The notes: generated from the letters alone by a model not told the origin. A stretch of 64,000 nt of DNA from Phytophthora hibernalis (GCA_012656075.1 JAAKBF010000162.1:124001-188000); one strand, 5' to 3'. Shown: positions 20,116 to 31,323, numbered from the stretch's first letter. A program made the numbers and translations.

Positions 20116-21528
20116 TGGTATGTTTTCTGAGCGCGATGACGTGTGGACAGCGTGTTTTCCAGCGATAGAAATGAGTGGTCATGGACCACGGAAATACACT
20201 GTAGGATAGTCACTGATCATTATACCGCGTAAACCCTAGTGTAACCACTTGGCTCTCCTCCAACCAATATTCTCCATGACTCGCTTGACAGCTGGACACG
20301 CCTCCTGGCTCCACGCGCCGGTCTTCATGCACCAGGGCGCGCGTTGGGTACACGGCCGGGTCGCAGAGGTCGCCGGACGTGACCTCGTGGTCCAAACTGG
20401 GGATGGCACGTCGATCCGGTGCCGCTCGTCAATCGCCCACCGAATCGACCCGATCATCGCCCTCCTTTTCGAGCGCGGTGGACTTTCGCCGACACTGACT
20501 CTAGCCGCCGTTCGCGCGGAGCACGCTGCGGTTCTCTCTCGCCTCCTCGGTGACCAGCACGGACCGCGTTCGCGCCCAAGCTGAGACATCGCCAAGCTTT
20601 TCGCGGGCCTTGTTGAGGATGACGGCACTCCCGACGGGGCGGCACAGTCCATTGGATCACTCCAACCGACGGACAGTGGCACCATTGCGACCTTCAGCAT
20701 ACCGTAGACAACGTCTTCGTACACGAGAGCTCCGCAAAGCGTATCAGCAAGGCGGTTCGCGAACGTGTCGGGGAAACGTTCTTCTCCCCGCCAGGCGTTC
20801 GGCGGCGTCACCCCGCATCCCCTGTGACCGCAACACGACGTCCCGAAGAAAAAGCCGAGTCCCTTTCCAACGACGGAAGCGAGGTCGATGTCGCTGAGCT
20901 TGAGAGCCCGCGGGTTCCTCGCACGATACCAACCGGTGGGACCGCCACAAACTCGTTCTCGAGGAGTTGGCGGCCTTCCCCGACGCAGAGGAGAGATACC
21001 GGGCAACCCGTTTACGCGCGCCCCGACTACCGACCTGGAATACGAGGTGCCACGCCGCTGGGCCTCCGGTGCGGGTGACGACGACGAAGTGCATGAATTC
21101 CGTCTCAAGCCCAAGCGCCAGCGCTGCACCAGCATTTCGGACGAAGACGACGACTCTCTCCGCCACCAGTCTAAGCAAATATTCCGACCAACATCCTCGC
21201 AGCGACAGGTGCACGACCCCTCGTACTCCAGGTACGTCTGCGCACGAATTTGCTAAGAGTTTGCTTGCCCACAACGCGGTGATGTTCGCTCACCACCCGG
21301 CGACGCTGACCCGACTGTACGCCTTCGCGTTCGGCGTTCATGGTTTGTCAATAATGCACTTGAGCCACATCGAGTCCCTTGTCCATGTGGGTTGGGTGTT
21401 GGCATCAAAACAGAAGGGCATTAAAATCAACATGCAGAACTTCTCCAGGTCCGTGGACCTACCCACCGTCATGGCACCAGAGTCGCTCGCCCAGCTCAAG
21501 GCCGCTCAGGGCAGTCTGAAGACCTACT

Positions 21529-22158
21529 GTGACGCGTTCGGCTCGTCGTCGACATGCGGTGTCCAGGAGACAGCGGGTCTCGAGTTCTGGGGCAACCGAC
21601 CTCAAGTACCTGGTCTACTGGATTGACACAGTCCTTGAAAGGTATCGTACCGCCGTGACCGACGACTCTCACACCGATCGGAACACGCGCACACAGTTCC
21701 ACGCCACAGTGATGTCATCTGACCCCGAGCTCCAGCAGTTTAACCAGCTCGAGACAGCGAAGAAGGTCAAGCACCTGTTGCGCGGCGCGGAGCGCTCGTA
21801 CCACGGGTCGTGCGAACGAAGCAATAGCGGTTGGAACGGCAGGTCGAAGTACGGACCCTCCTCGCGCGGGTCGAGGTTTGGTTTGGATCAGCAGCGACGC
21901 CCGCCGCAATTCTCGTCAGCGACGACATCCAAGGTGCCTCCGCATATTGGAGCTCTCATCCCACGGGCCAATGGGCGACCTCTCTGCATGATTTATTTGT
22001 CGTTGGCTGGGTGTCCAGGGGAAAAAGCCAACCCAGACGAGTGCGTCTTTTCCAATTCACGATGTCACGTCGAGCCGTCGGCACCGCTCCCAGACCCTCT
22101 CGCCAACTATATTGACGCTGAGTTCAAGAGCCAGACGAAGGGGATGCGTCGCGAGTGA
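21529..22158 (+). CDS. gag-like frame of the second element
   Basis: A 209-residue frame. The N-terminal half is decayed helical sequence; a Gly/Ser/Arg-rich linker (YGPSSRGSRFGLDQQRR) precedes the Cys/His cluster LCMIYLSLAGCPGEKANPDE-CVF...CHVEP, with the same layout as the zinc motif of the first element. Upstream frames (20967-21626) appear to hold the N-terminal half (AHNAVMFAHHPATLTRLYAF). Role by analogy: binding the element RNA. Confidence 0.5.
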   Translation: MTRSARRRHAVSRRQRVSSSGATDLKYLVYWIDTVLERYRTAVTDDSHTDRNTRTQFHATVMSSDPELQQFNQLETAKKVKHLLRGAERSYHGSCERSNSGWNGRSKYGPSSRGSRFGLDQQRRPPQFSSATTSKVPPHIGALIPRANGRPLCMIYLSLAGCPGEKANPDECVFSNSRCHVEPSAPLPDPLANYIDAEFKSQTKGMRRE

Positions 22159-22609
22159 CGGCAAGGATCGCCCACGAGTACATCGCGTGCACCATACGCT
22201 CCTCGTTGGGCATTCGTCCAAGATGTGCTGCTTCGCGATCTGGTTTGGCATTCACGCGTCATAAACCGGCAGCTCGACATGGTGCTTGCACAGTTTGGAC
22301 TGACACAGCCGTCCGACCGGTGCCAATCTATGCAATATACTCTGTCAGAGTTTGTGCGTCTCACTTCCAGCCTTGGTTCGCCTCGTTCGCGGTGAAACAG
22401 CCGCAGATTCTCGGCCAAACAAGGCGCTGGACCCCACCATGTATCGTGCGCTGTTGCAGGGATACGAGCATCAGTCTCTGATGATCTGCATCGCGCGCAA
22501 AGCCTTCCGCGCGACGTGGATCAAGCCAAGCGTTTCGTCTCGGTATGTTCAGCCTAATCATCGCTCTGCTACGGCCAACACGTCGTCGGTGGCAACAGCG
22601 ATTCAGGAT

Positions 22610-23450
22610 GGCGAAGCGTCCAGAATGTATCTCCTTGATGAAGACCTTCTATCGCACTGGGAAGTGTGGGTGAGCCCATTTGGCGCAGTGCTCAAGCGCG
22701 ACGGTGCGATGTCCAACGCTATCCGCCTTATCCATGTTCTGTCATTTCCCGTGGGTGATGGTATAAATGACCACACCGTGCGGGTCTCCCTCCTGACTAT
22801 TCAGTACGAGTCCGTGGTCGCGCTCGCCCGGTGCGTCGAGGACCCTAACACCCGGATACTGATGGACGACGTGAAGACGGCTTTACTTCATCTGCGTCAA
22901 CACGCAGGTGATGAGCACTGAATGAGAGGAAGAATCCCCACGCTCACGGCCGGCGTGATCGCCGTTCGGTTGGACGGGATCTCTGGCAATCTACAGTGTG
23001 TTCGGGCGCGACATTTCGACAATCCTTGGCCGAGAATCTCCTCGGCGATGGCGCCCGGTGTCATCGACGCGTCACCGTTCTTTGCCTACGAGTGGGTGGA
23101 CGACCACATTTTGATTGAACCAGACATCGGTGAGCGCTGTTTCATCGCAGAGGACACTCTCCGTTTGGCGATGGTGGCCGTCCTGGGGCCGCATGCGATC
23201 AACGAGGCCAAGTTCTCCTCGTGGGGAACCACAATTCAAGCGCTGGGTCTTGATTGGGACTGCGCAACTCGGACAGTGTCCATGCCGTGAGACAAGATTG
23301 CCAAGGCACTCACTCGCGTTGAGGCCGCGGCGAACTCCCCAAGAATCTCGTCAGCCGATCTGCAGCGACTGCTCGGTTGTCTTCGCCACGTCGCATCCTG
23401 CTTGCGCACCGCTAAGCCATTTTACCAGCGCTTGTACGCCATGGTCGCGT
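22610..23450 (+). pseudogene. reverse transcriptase of the second element
   Basis: The blocks are HWEVWVSPFGAVLKRDGAM, AIRLIHVLSFPVGDGINDHT, TRILMDDVKTALLHLR, then after a stop FAYEWVDDHILIEPDIGERC (WVDD in the catalytic position) and LAMVAVLGPHAINEAKFSSW. The last block is clearly homologous to the one in the first element (MIMILGPEAINEDKLTTW). A TGA at 23288-23290 interrupts the frame before DKIAKALTRVEAA, the start of the connection region. Confidence 0.8.
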
Positions 23451-23558
23451 TAGTACCACGTTACTGCTCGGTCGCCGTTACAACTTGAGCAGATGCTGAT
23501 TTCCACTGGTTCGAGACCATTCTACGCCATGGACGACTGACCGGCGTGACCACATTTT

Positions 23559-23940
23559 ATGTGGCTTTTGCCACAACCCGATGTGCACCTGTACATGGAC
23601 GCCAGCGGCGAAGGACTCTGTGTCCTGGATCCAGCCCGAGAGCGCTACATTTCCGTCACATTTGATGATGAAGAGCGTGCGGATCCTCGGTTCGACATCA
23701 ACGTCCATGACCAGTTTGCCGTCACACTCACTTGCATGATGTTTGGTCCTTCGTGGAACACCGCATTTGCGCCACAGTGGCCTCACATAAGATGGCTGAG
23801 CGACAACCAGACCACGGTCTCGAGGACCAACAAACTTACCGCACGGCACGAATTTGCCTAGGAACTCAACCGCACGGACGGCCTAGCCGAGGTTCTTTGG
23901 TACACGCACACCTGCCGGCCGTGGAACACCGTCGCCGATG
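23559..23940 (+). pseudogene. RNase H of the second element
   Basis: The frame has VHLYMDASGEGLCVLDPA (first catalytic Asp), INVHDQFAVTLTCMMFGPSW (the helix with the usual Glu replaced by Asp/Gln) and IRWLSDNQTTVSRTNKL (Asp-Asn). The end (YTHTCRPWNTVADAGSRL) lies in another frame. It matches the RNase H block of the first element. Confidence 0.7.
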
Positions 23941-24008
23941 CCGGCAGCAGACTTTCTTCTCCGCCTCAACGCCTCCTCTTTACTATTAATAATGATGTAT
24001 CCTTGTGA

Positions 24009-25020
24009 ATGCAGGTTCCCGTGCCATATTTGTCTGCGACGGATTTACGCGACGTTCTCTGCAACCTACAGGCCGCGTCACTGGTCCCAAGCTCGCGACG
24101 ACTATACGACCGCACGTGGCAGCAATGGTGCCGAAGGCGCACAAAACATAACGAACCCAGCCGACTACCACGCGACCTGGACGCCCAATCCCTCCACGTC
24201 GCGTTGTTCGCTATCTCCTGCTGGATCGGCGACGCCACATCGATTACCATCTCGCCGACGACTGTGCAGCCACGTCTCGTGGCATCATCAGGTCCGGTTC
24301 GGATACTCTGTCAGGCTCACCGACAGTCACCGACTTGCTCTGCTCGGAATGCGACGGCTTGCGCAACCCCGAACCGCCGATCTCCCGTCACCATCACGCA
24401 TCTCCGTGAGATCCACCGCAGCCTCAACTTCGACCAGCCCTACGACCGTCTTTCTCTGGGGGTACGATCTTGGGCTATTTCTTTCTATTGAGACGATTGG
24501 AATACCTTGGGCCCAGCGGCGGGAATGCGTGGTTCATTATCTAGAGGCGCGACATCCAGCTCACGGACGACAACGAACGCAGCTCCAAGGACTTCGCAGC
24601 AGCAACACACGTCACGATCAGGTTTAGAGGCAGCAAGACTGACCAAGTCGGCGAAGCGACCACCAGATCGCTGGCCAAGACGAAGTCACCATGGCTCTGC
24701 CCGGTGAGAGCAGCGCGCGCACTTCTTCGCGAGGACAAGGATGTCGCGGACGTCACACCGCTGTGCTGGACGAGCGGAGCGGTGCTACCGGCCAGAGCTC
24801 TCGAGAAGATCATCAAGACGGTGGCCATGCGATGTGGCGAGGACAGCGGCAAGTTCGGTACACGCTCGCTCAGGTGCGGCGGGGCAACGGAATGCTTTCA
24901 GGCCGGATGTGCGAGGACTCGACAATCAAGCTCCAGGGCCGGTGGACGAGTGACTGCTATCAGCGGTACATCCACATGGAGGTCACATCCAGAGCGAAGC
25001 TTGCCGACACGATGGAAACG
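24009..25020 (+). pseudogene. tyrosine recombinase of the second element
   Basis: The N-terminal core-binding part is SRRLYDRTWQQWCRR. After a frame change comes FFLLRRLEYL, the first catalytic Arg, in almost the same words as the first element. Next is GTRSLRCGGATECFQAGC, where the usual His of H-S-x-R is Arg, and finally IKLQGRWTSDCYQRYIHMEV in a third frame, with the GRW box and the nucleophilic Tyr. Three frames and the lost His make it inactive. Confidence 0.75.
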
Positions 25021-25499
25021 TCGTTGGCAGGGCCGAAGAGGGCTCGCCGACCACAGGTTGTGCCTTTGGGGGCTAGCCACAGCTCCACGCTGTGACCGTC
25101 GGCGATAATACACTCTCTTCCCGCTCTGACGAGCGTGCCCCCACACCGACAAGACCACCACGAGCTTGAGATGGATACACTAGATCACGAAACCAGAAAT
25201 ACACTGCAACTTTTAACAACCCTTGCAAAACCTATGATACTCACGATCTTACTCACCTATCGGCGCAATGATCAGTGACTTTAGGACTGACCAAACACTA
25301 CAGACAAGCCACGAAGGTGCATTTTGTTCAGATCACGATGTAATAACGATTAAACTGACCCGTCAACCAGATAAGTGTCTCTACTCGGTGACTGACTCGC
25401 GTCCGAAGCCTACTGCGAGCTTGATGGTGAGAAGGACGGCCGCGTCCAAATGTTCTGGTCGGCAGCAATACGTGCATCGCGACGGCGATGGTATCGCTG

Positions 25500-26160
25500 C
25501 TGGATCGAAGCACGCCTACCGCCCCGCTATCGACGCATAGCGCCCCATCACCGACCGATAGAATCGGCCGTCGTCCAACTACAGAGGGTTAAAGTCGGCA
25601 TGAAAGTTTGTCAATGCAAAGCACATTCGAGTGAACATGTCAAATGAAGACTCGTTCCACTTCAACGTGCTGTGCATGATCTTCCACAACAAACACAACC
25701 GGCCGAAGAAGTTTTCAACCAGCACACAGGGGCGACAATTTCAAGCACCCGATACATCATCTTTTCAAATGTTGGTGCCTTGTAGCCAAAATCCATGGCA
25801 TGCTTCTGCCAGGTTCCGTATGCTTCAGCACGCAAAGAAAGATCATGAACGCGTCCTTGGGTGTGGTGGTCGACTTCCTCCCACGCCCAGTAGCCCAGTG
25901 GCTCGTGCGCTCAGGGTCGACGTGAGCCCAGAGCAGATGGAACTCCGTGAGCGTGAAGTTGGTCAGCGTGACAACCGCGTTGGACCCCCGCTCTCAGTAG
26001 CGATCCAAGAGCGGCGAGTCGGGGTCGGTGATTGCGTCGTCGTCATCGCTGTCGATGATGTCGTTCTGGGTGACGTCGTCGTGAACCAAGGCGGTGTCCT
26101 CAGCGAGGCGCCGCAGAAGCTCTGCAGGGGGATGGCGGTAGTGGTTCTAATCATTGCAAT
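25500..26160 (-). pseudogene. internally deleted DDE_4-type (Harbinger-like) transposase
   Basis: On the minus strand the sequence reads LTNFTLTEFHLLWAHVDPER, RGRKSTTTPKDAFMIFLCVL, DFGYKAPTFEKMMYRVLEIV, then almost at once NFFGRLCLLWKIMHSTLKWN, MFTRMCFALTNFHADFNPL and DDGRFYRSVMGRYASI. The first three blocks resemble the N-terminal helical domain and the last three the extreme C-terminus of DDE_Tnp_4 transposases. The whole catalytic DDE core between them is missing, so this is a deletion derivative. Several frameshifts also occur. Confidence 0.5.
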
Positions 26161-26425
26161 AGGATTTAGAGTGAGATACCATGCAAGTTGTGGGAACCGA
26201 TTTAGCAAGCAAGGCCACCACCATCTATTTAATGAGTGGTTCCAATACTGATTAAGTGGACCACATTTCGAATTTGACTTGGTTTCAGTAAAGAATACTG
26301 AGTCCCCAATTAGATGAGCGATGTTCAAGTCAGAACTTTTGTAACTGGTTTTAATAAGAGTAACATGTTATTTACTGTGATTTCAAATCATAATGTTTTG
26401 GACATTAACGGCAGGTTCCGGTATT

Positions 26426-26458
26426 AACACGTATTGCATGTAACAATCCGCCCTTTTC
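26426..26458 (+). repeat. diverged copy of the foldback-element subterminal sequence
   Basis: The 33 bases aacacgtattgcatgtaaca... match the foldback element at 26986-27018 (aacacgcattgcctgtaaca...) with about four mismatches. It may be the end of an older, related element whose interior (26459-26955) has no recognisable gene. Confidence 0.55.
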
Positions 26459-26955
26459 GGCGGTCCGTCGGTCGGGCGGAAGTTTTTGCTAAATCCGGTT
26501 GGATCGACCAATAGCATTCAATTTAACCACGGGGTATCGTTGAAAAAGTCTTATTGAGAGCTTTTCAGTCAATGACTCTGCAATGTTGCCAAGTTGCTCA
26601 AATTTGAAAAATCGCGGGAAATCCGCAGGAGGGATGTCATGAGGGATATGTTGGTATAACACTATAAAATAGAATAATTAAGATGGTTCGATTAAAGTAA
26701 CCCAGTCTCCCAAATAGACTACGGGAAAATCTGCTGCAAATCATTCAACTGTTGGCAAATACGACCGACCAAGATCTTCGCATTCAGTTATCAGACGACT
26801 TATCTGCAGTGGAAGGAATGCTGTACTGCAAATAGAGTCGTCGTTAGCTGTAGAATATTCATGCGAAATCAGCGCTTCTTAACGGTTCTGGATGATAAGA
26901 ATTTGGTCGACTTCGATAACTTCCACGCAGTCTATAATAAACGCTGCCATACGAT
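26459..26955. other. no recognisable gene
   Basis: AT-rich sequence between the decayed terminal repeat and the foldback element. I see no coding region. It may be the interior of an older non-autonomous element. Confidence 0.4.
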
Positions 26956-27385
26956 TTGCAGTACAGTACCAGTTATTTTAATAAACACGCATTGCCTGTA
27001 ACAACCCCCCTTTTCACCCCTTCCAAACAGATATCCAGTGTAAATTCTAGCCATATCTTAAAAACTGATTTGAGATATGGCTAGAATTTACACTAAATGA
27101 TTTGAGAAATGGCTAGAATTTACACTGGAAAAAATGATTAACAACCCCCTTTTCACCTTCCAAACAGTTATCCAGTGTAAATTCTAGCCATATCTCAAAT
27201 CAGTTTTTCCAGTGTAAATTCTAGCCATTTCTCAAATCATTTTTCAGTGTAAATTCTAGCCATATCTCAAATCAGTTTTTTAAGATATGGCTAGAATTTA
27301 CACTGGATATCTGTTTGGAAGGGGTGAAAAGGGGGGTTGTTACAGGCAATGCGTGTTTATTAAAATAACTGGTACTGTACTGCAA
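26956..27385. mobile_element. 430-bp foldback (MITE-like) element
   Basis: The first about 130 bases (ttgcagtacagtaccagtta...) are the reverse complement of the last about 130 (...taactggtactgtactgcaa), with one difference, A5 against A6 in a homopolymer. Inside, an 18-base unit agtgtaaattctagccat occurs four times forward (27037, 27174, 27211, 27246) and three times reversed (27077, 27109, 27287). So nearly the whole element can fold into a hairpin. It codes for nothing. The right end abuts the ATPase sequence exactly. The terminal string tgcagtacagta also occurs at 39453-39464, near the pogo transposase. Confidence 0.85.
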
Positions 27386-28905
27386 GCGTGGAGACGATGG
27401 GATCGATCTCTTTGATCGCGACGTGACAGGCACGTGGGCTGGTCGGAAGTTCGCAGTTCAACCATCAGGTGACTGTGTGGTGATTGAGCTAGACGACAAG
27501 ACCGACTACTTGGCTCGCATGACTCCGAAGGCGGTGTTGGTTCGTGGAGCTGCGCTTGCAACCGTGCCGCTCTAACTAATGTCACTGCATCGCAAAACTC
27601 CAAGATGACTGCTGATACGTTGGCGGACATCGCAGACGACAAAACGACCTGCTCGGTTCGACAGCCTGGTGTTCAGAGTTCGTTTAGTTTCTCTCGTCTT
27701 AGCTTCCAGAGCCATGTGACGGCATGCGAGGAGCCCAAAGTCATCGCCAAGCGTCAGTAAACGGGTAACCCGTCCGACATCGCGCTGCTTCGCAGACTTG
27801 AACTACTCGTCGGATATCACCCGCGAGAAGTATCCTCTGGTGTTTGAGATTCCGATCAACTCTACCAACAAGTGGCAACTGGTGATTGTGCCGGCCCCAA
27901 GTGAGAAAGCGACGCACCTCTGCTTCGACGTGTTCATGCAGTACAATGCTGACTGCGACAGGTGAAGAAGTACCGATGGACGATGCGCGAGTTCTTCGAG
28001 ACGTACGAACTATTTGGCAGCAAGGGACGACGTGTTCTGGTGATGATCACTCGACGTTTTGATGCACCCCATGTAGCTCGGCAGGCCGCAGATATTATTC
28101 TCATGGATGATAACGACTCCTCGATCGTGCACGGCGTGGAGCAAGGACGCGTGATTTTCGACAACCTGAAGAAGACAATCGCGTACATGTTGACACACCT
28201 GTGGCCAGAGATCATACCGGTGGCTATCAACTTGGCGCTTGGAATGCCGTCGGGTATGACCTCGCTCCGGATTCTGAGTATCGATCTGGGTACGGAGCTG
28301 GGTCCTGCTATCTCGATTGCGTACGAATGTCCGGAAAACGACATCATGGAGCGACCACGCGTGACTTGAAAAAGGATCGACTAATGTCAAAGTCGCTACT
28401 GATCTACGCGGATACGCTGTAGGTGGAATGATCAATGCAGCTGGTTGCTTGGTCGCACGTTGTGGCGTCACGGCGTGTCTTTCTCAGACCTGTATGAGCT
28501 CTGACGACTACTGGAAAAGCGACGCCGACACATTTTGAAATGCGGTCGGGAGGTGCTTTAATGAAGCAGAGCAAACGGATCTACTGGAGCAGGAGGCATG
28601 CGGATCGTGGTATGTTGCGCTCATTGTGAGTCAGTTTTCCCACATGTGGATGGTGAAGACCTGACGCATATCCGTACTCAAGACTGGTCTGTTAAAGAAT
28701 ATCGTCACGATCTACGGTGCAGCAGCCGAGATCTTCATCGTCCTTCTGGTAGTGTACGTCCCCGGTATTCAGTCGTTTTCGGGACTGCCGCGGTTGGCTG
28801 TACGTGCCTTGGCTGATCGGCGTATTCTGACGTGCTTGTACAGCGAGAGCATCAAGGCACTCGCTCGGCGTGAAATACCCGATAAAGAGAGCTGCTTTGC
28901 ACGAT
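27386..28905 (+). pseudogene. P-type cation ATPase, C-terminal block
   Basis: The block starts with VETMGSISLIAT directly after the foldback element. The next residues should be the phosphorylation motif DKTGTLT, but it is missing: the sequence jumps to WAGRKFAVQPSG. Then follow the nucleotide-binding domain (CNRAALTNVTASQNSKM; VFEIPINSTNKWQLVI), the hinge (AADIILMDDNDSSIVHGVEQ), membrane helices 5-6 (IAYMLTHLWPEIIPVAINLA, ILSIDLGTELGPAISIAYE), and the last helices (ALIVSQFSHMWMVKT, AAAEIFIVLLVVYVPGI). Several stops and frameshifts occur. Loss of the catalytic Asp shows it could not pump even if read through. Confidence 0.85.
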
Positions 28906-29055
28906 GACTGGTGTGGTAAGGATCGTGCGATTTGTCGTAGGATGCCTATGCATGTACAGTTATTATCAATCTAACCAAGTAAATTCGTTCTCTCGAAGTG
29001 TTTCATCACGCCCATGGTCATGCACCGATGGCCTTTTATTCATATACCAGTGTGT

Positions 29056-31076
29056 TCAATGCGATACCCGAGGAGCTTCGGGAGACCTGAATTCATCAGT
29101 GCTAGTAAGTGTCAAGCTGCTTTTTAGTGTCACCAAGTTGCCGACAAGGGTTCTAGGATAATGGGCCTGCAAGTAGAGCACTATCTCGAACTGCGAATTT
29201 TTGAGAGCTCGACTCATAGCTGAGATAACGCGAGCGCCAGTACAATGGACATACAACCATCGTACAATTCGTAGATGGCCATTGGCGGCAGCCTCATCCA
29301 TTGCTTTCGCCGTGCATCCTTCGGAGCGGTTTGCGTAAAGCCATTTCACGACCTCTAAGTGACCGTTAGCGGCGGCGTCGTCCATTGCTGCAGCTGTGCA
29401 GCCTTCCCAACGATTATCGTTCAGCCATTGAATAATATCCAAGCGTCCGATCGCCGCAGCAGTGTCCATGGTTTTGGTGGTGCATCTTGCTACAGTGTTT
29501 CCGTGCAGCCACTGCAGCATTTCTAGGTTGCCGGTTGACGCAGCGCTATCCATGGCAGTTGACATACCGTTAACGGGCTCGCGTAGATGCAGCCACACGA
29601 GGATCGCAGTTTGCCTTTTATAAACATGCTAGATGCCAGGACAGCACAACACGTTTGCTTCAGTTGGTGAAGCTCAGACTCTGAATGGAAACGTCTTGCA
29701 GCCGTATTGTCGATAGCTGAAGCGGTACAGCTTTCCGACCGGTTCCACGACAACCACTGCACCATTTCCAAGTGACCATTAGCAGCCGCACGGTCCATAG
29801 CTTGCGCGGTGCAGCCTTCGCCCCGATTGCTATGCAACCACATTACTACGCTTAAGTGGCCATTGGCTGCTGCGGCATCCATAGCGGTTGTTGTACATTG
29901 CAAATTCAGACGAGATGGGAAAATTGTTCTCGTATCTCCTTCTTTGTGTCGTTTTAGCAAAGCTTGCTCAGCATCATGCAAAAAGTGGAGGATGTCAAGG
30001 TGACCATTACAGGCTGCAATATCCATGGCGGTAGCAGGAGCCAACCCATCGTATTCAGACACTTCACTTTGCACTTGGAAAAGATCAATAGCTGGGCCCC
30101 GTGAAAACGTTGCATAGAGACATTGCGCGACTACCAATTGTCCGTGTTTTGCTGCCTCAAACATGGCCTCAGAAGGCTCGTATTTTATCCCAGCCATTTT
30201 CATATACGTCAGCAACCAGCTCACAGTTGCAAGGCGACCCCTTCTGGAAGCACCATTCAAAGCAAGCATCAAAGCGCAGTGTGGATTCGCATTTGTTGCT
30301 TTGTGACGCAATACGGTCCATTCAAGAAAATGTAGATCACCAATTTCTGCCGCTTGTGAGAGCGCTTTGTTGATGATTCTTACCGTATCGCCAAGCTGGG
30401 CGTCCAGTACATATTGCAGCATCTCCGTGTGAGCTTTCCAGTCTGCTCCGGAACAGTTTGGATTTCACCGACCCCAAAGCCGCTCGCGACCGCCCATTTG
30501 AGTTCGTCTAGGATATTTTGCTCAAAGGCGCTATTGACCAGACAAGTGTTCGCTTGCTTAGCCTCCCGCGTGCTTTTTGTCCGTTTGTACAGCCAATGAA
30601 CTAGGTCCCAGTGACCATTTTTGCAGCAGCATTAAGGCATTCGTCACTCCATTGAATATATTTGGGAGTCTTTGCTGCCTCCAGCATTTGGAGCACCCCA
30701 AGACGGCCTGCTCGGGCAGCTTCTTCCACGACCTCCTTACTAATCTGGCAGTTCCGAAAGTGTGTTAGAACCCATCGAACCACGATAATATCACTACGGC
30801 GCGCTACCTCCTTCAACGCTTGGTGAAATTGCCACCGGTAGTAACGAGGCTCGGTCTGTAAAAGCATGCCACAGTCCAACTCAAGTTCTTCTTATCTCGA
30901 TGACTTCTAGTCCAAACCAAGTTGAGCAGTTCAAGTGACCCAACAGGATTCAACTTGCAAGCACGTGTTAGTGGCATATCTGCAATCATGAAGTCCGAGA
31001 TGATAGTCGTTGCGTGGCCTCGAGCTTTAGCCGGCAACCTTCTCAGGACGAGAAAGACGATGGCGAGCTTTACCAT
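29056..31076 (-). CDS. ankyrin-repeat protein 1 (interrupted frame)
   Basis: Starts with ATG at 31076. The N-terminal domain (FLVLRRLPAKARG, IISDFMIADMPLTRACKLNP, LLNLVWTRSHRD) is shared with the ankyrin genes at 34535 and 58196. It is followed by degenerate repeats (ALKEVARRSDIIVVRWVLTH) and then classical units of 24-27 residues such as AMDAAAANGHLSVVMWLHSN and AMDDAAANGHLEVVKWLYAN. Four frame changes are needed: near 30892, 30618-30622, 30435 and in a non-ankyrin stretch at 29600-29700. The first three are each repaired by one added A or T in a run. The stretch at 29600-29700 may be an intron. Probably a protein-interaction scaffold; its partner is unknown. It lies downstream of the thioesterase-like gene, same strand. 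Confidence 0.7.
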
Positions 31077-31323
31077 GGTGAATCGAATTTTGACAGTGTT
31101 CTTAACCCTGCGTTCCTGTGCTTGCCAATAATACTTTCAGTTTTGTGCTCCTGAATTGCCCGAAGCCGTCTGATCCACCGATACACGAATTAATGCAACG
31201 CCAATACAGATTACACATGTCTAATATGCAGTAGCGTTTAATTTGTTTGGCAACCTATTGCTGCGGTGTTAGCCGCACTGGTTTTAGTTTCCGCGCGTTG
31301 CACGTGATCTCCTTAGTGCAGTT

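Larger units (their letters stand above)
20190..25206 (+). mobile_element. second tyrosine-recombinase retrotransposon (decayed)
   Basis: On the plus strand: a first ORF (20249-20584), gag-like frame with Cys/His motif (21529-22158), reverse transcriptase (22610-23450), RNase H (23559-23940) and tyrosine recombinase (24009-25020). The domain order and block sequences match the element at 0.55-6.7 kb, but the two are only distantly similar. Ends are uncertain: an 11-base string (gaaatacactg) occurs at 20191 and 25196, and a 14-base inverted match at 20208 and 25267. Many stops and frameshifts are present. Confidence 0.75.
20116..27385. mobile_element. 7.3-kb nested insertion inside the ATPase gene
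   Basis: The ATPase reading is interrupted between membrane helix 4 and VETMG. The insert holds, from left to right, a tyrosine-recombinase retrotransposon (about 20.2-25.2 kb), a DDE transposase remnant on the minus strand (about 25.5-26.15 kb), a decayed terminal repeat (26426-26458) and a foldback element that directly abuts the resumed ATPase sequence (26956-27385). The insertions are of different classes and so occurred one after another. Confidence 0.75.

Noticed and set aside
25631..26251. 206-codon plus-strand frame
   Set aside because: The minus strand of the same DNA gives transposase-like blocks; the plus frame has no recognisable pattern.
27037..27304. CRISPR-like array from the repeated 18-mer
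   Set aside because: Repeats occur in both orientations with irregular spacers in a eukaryotic foldback element; not a CRISPR array.
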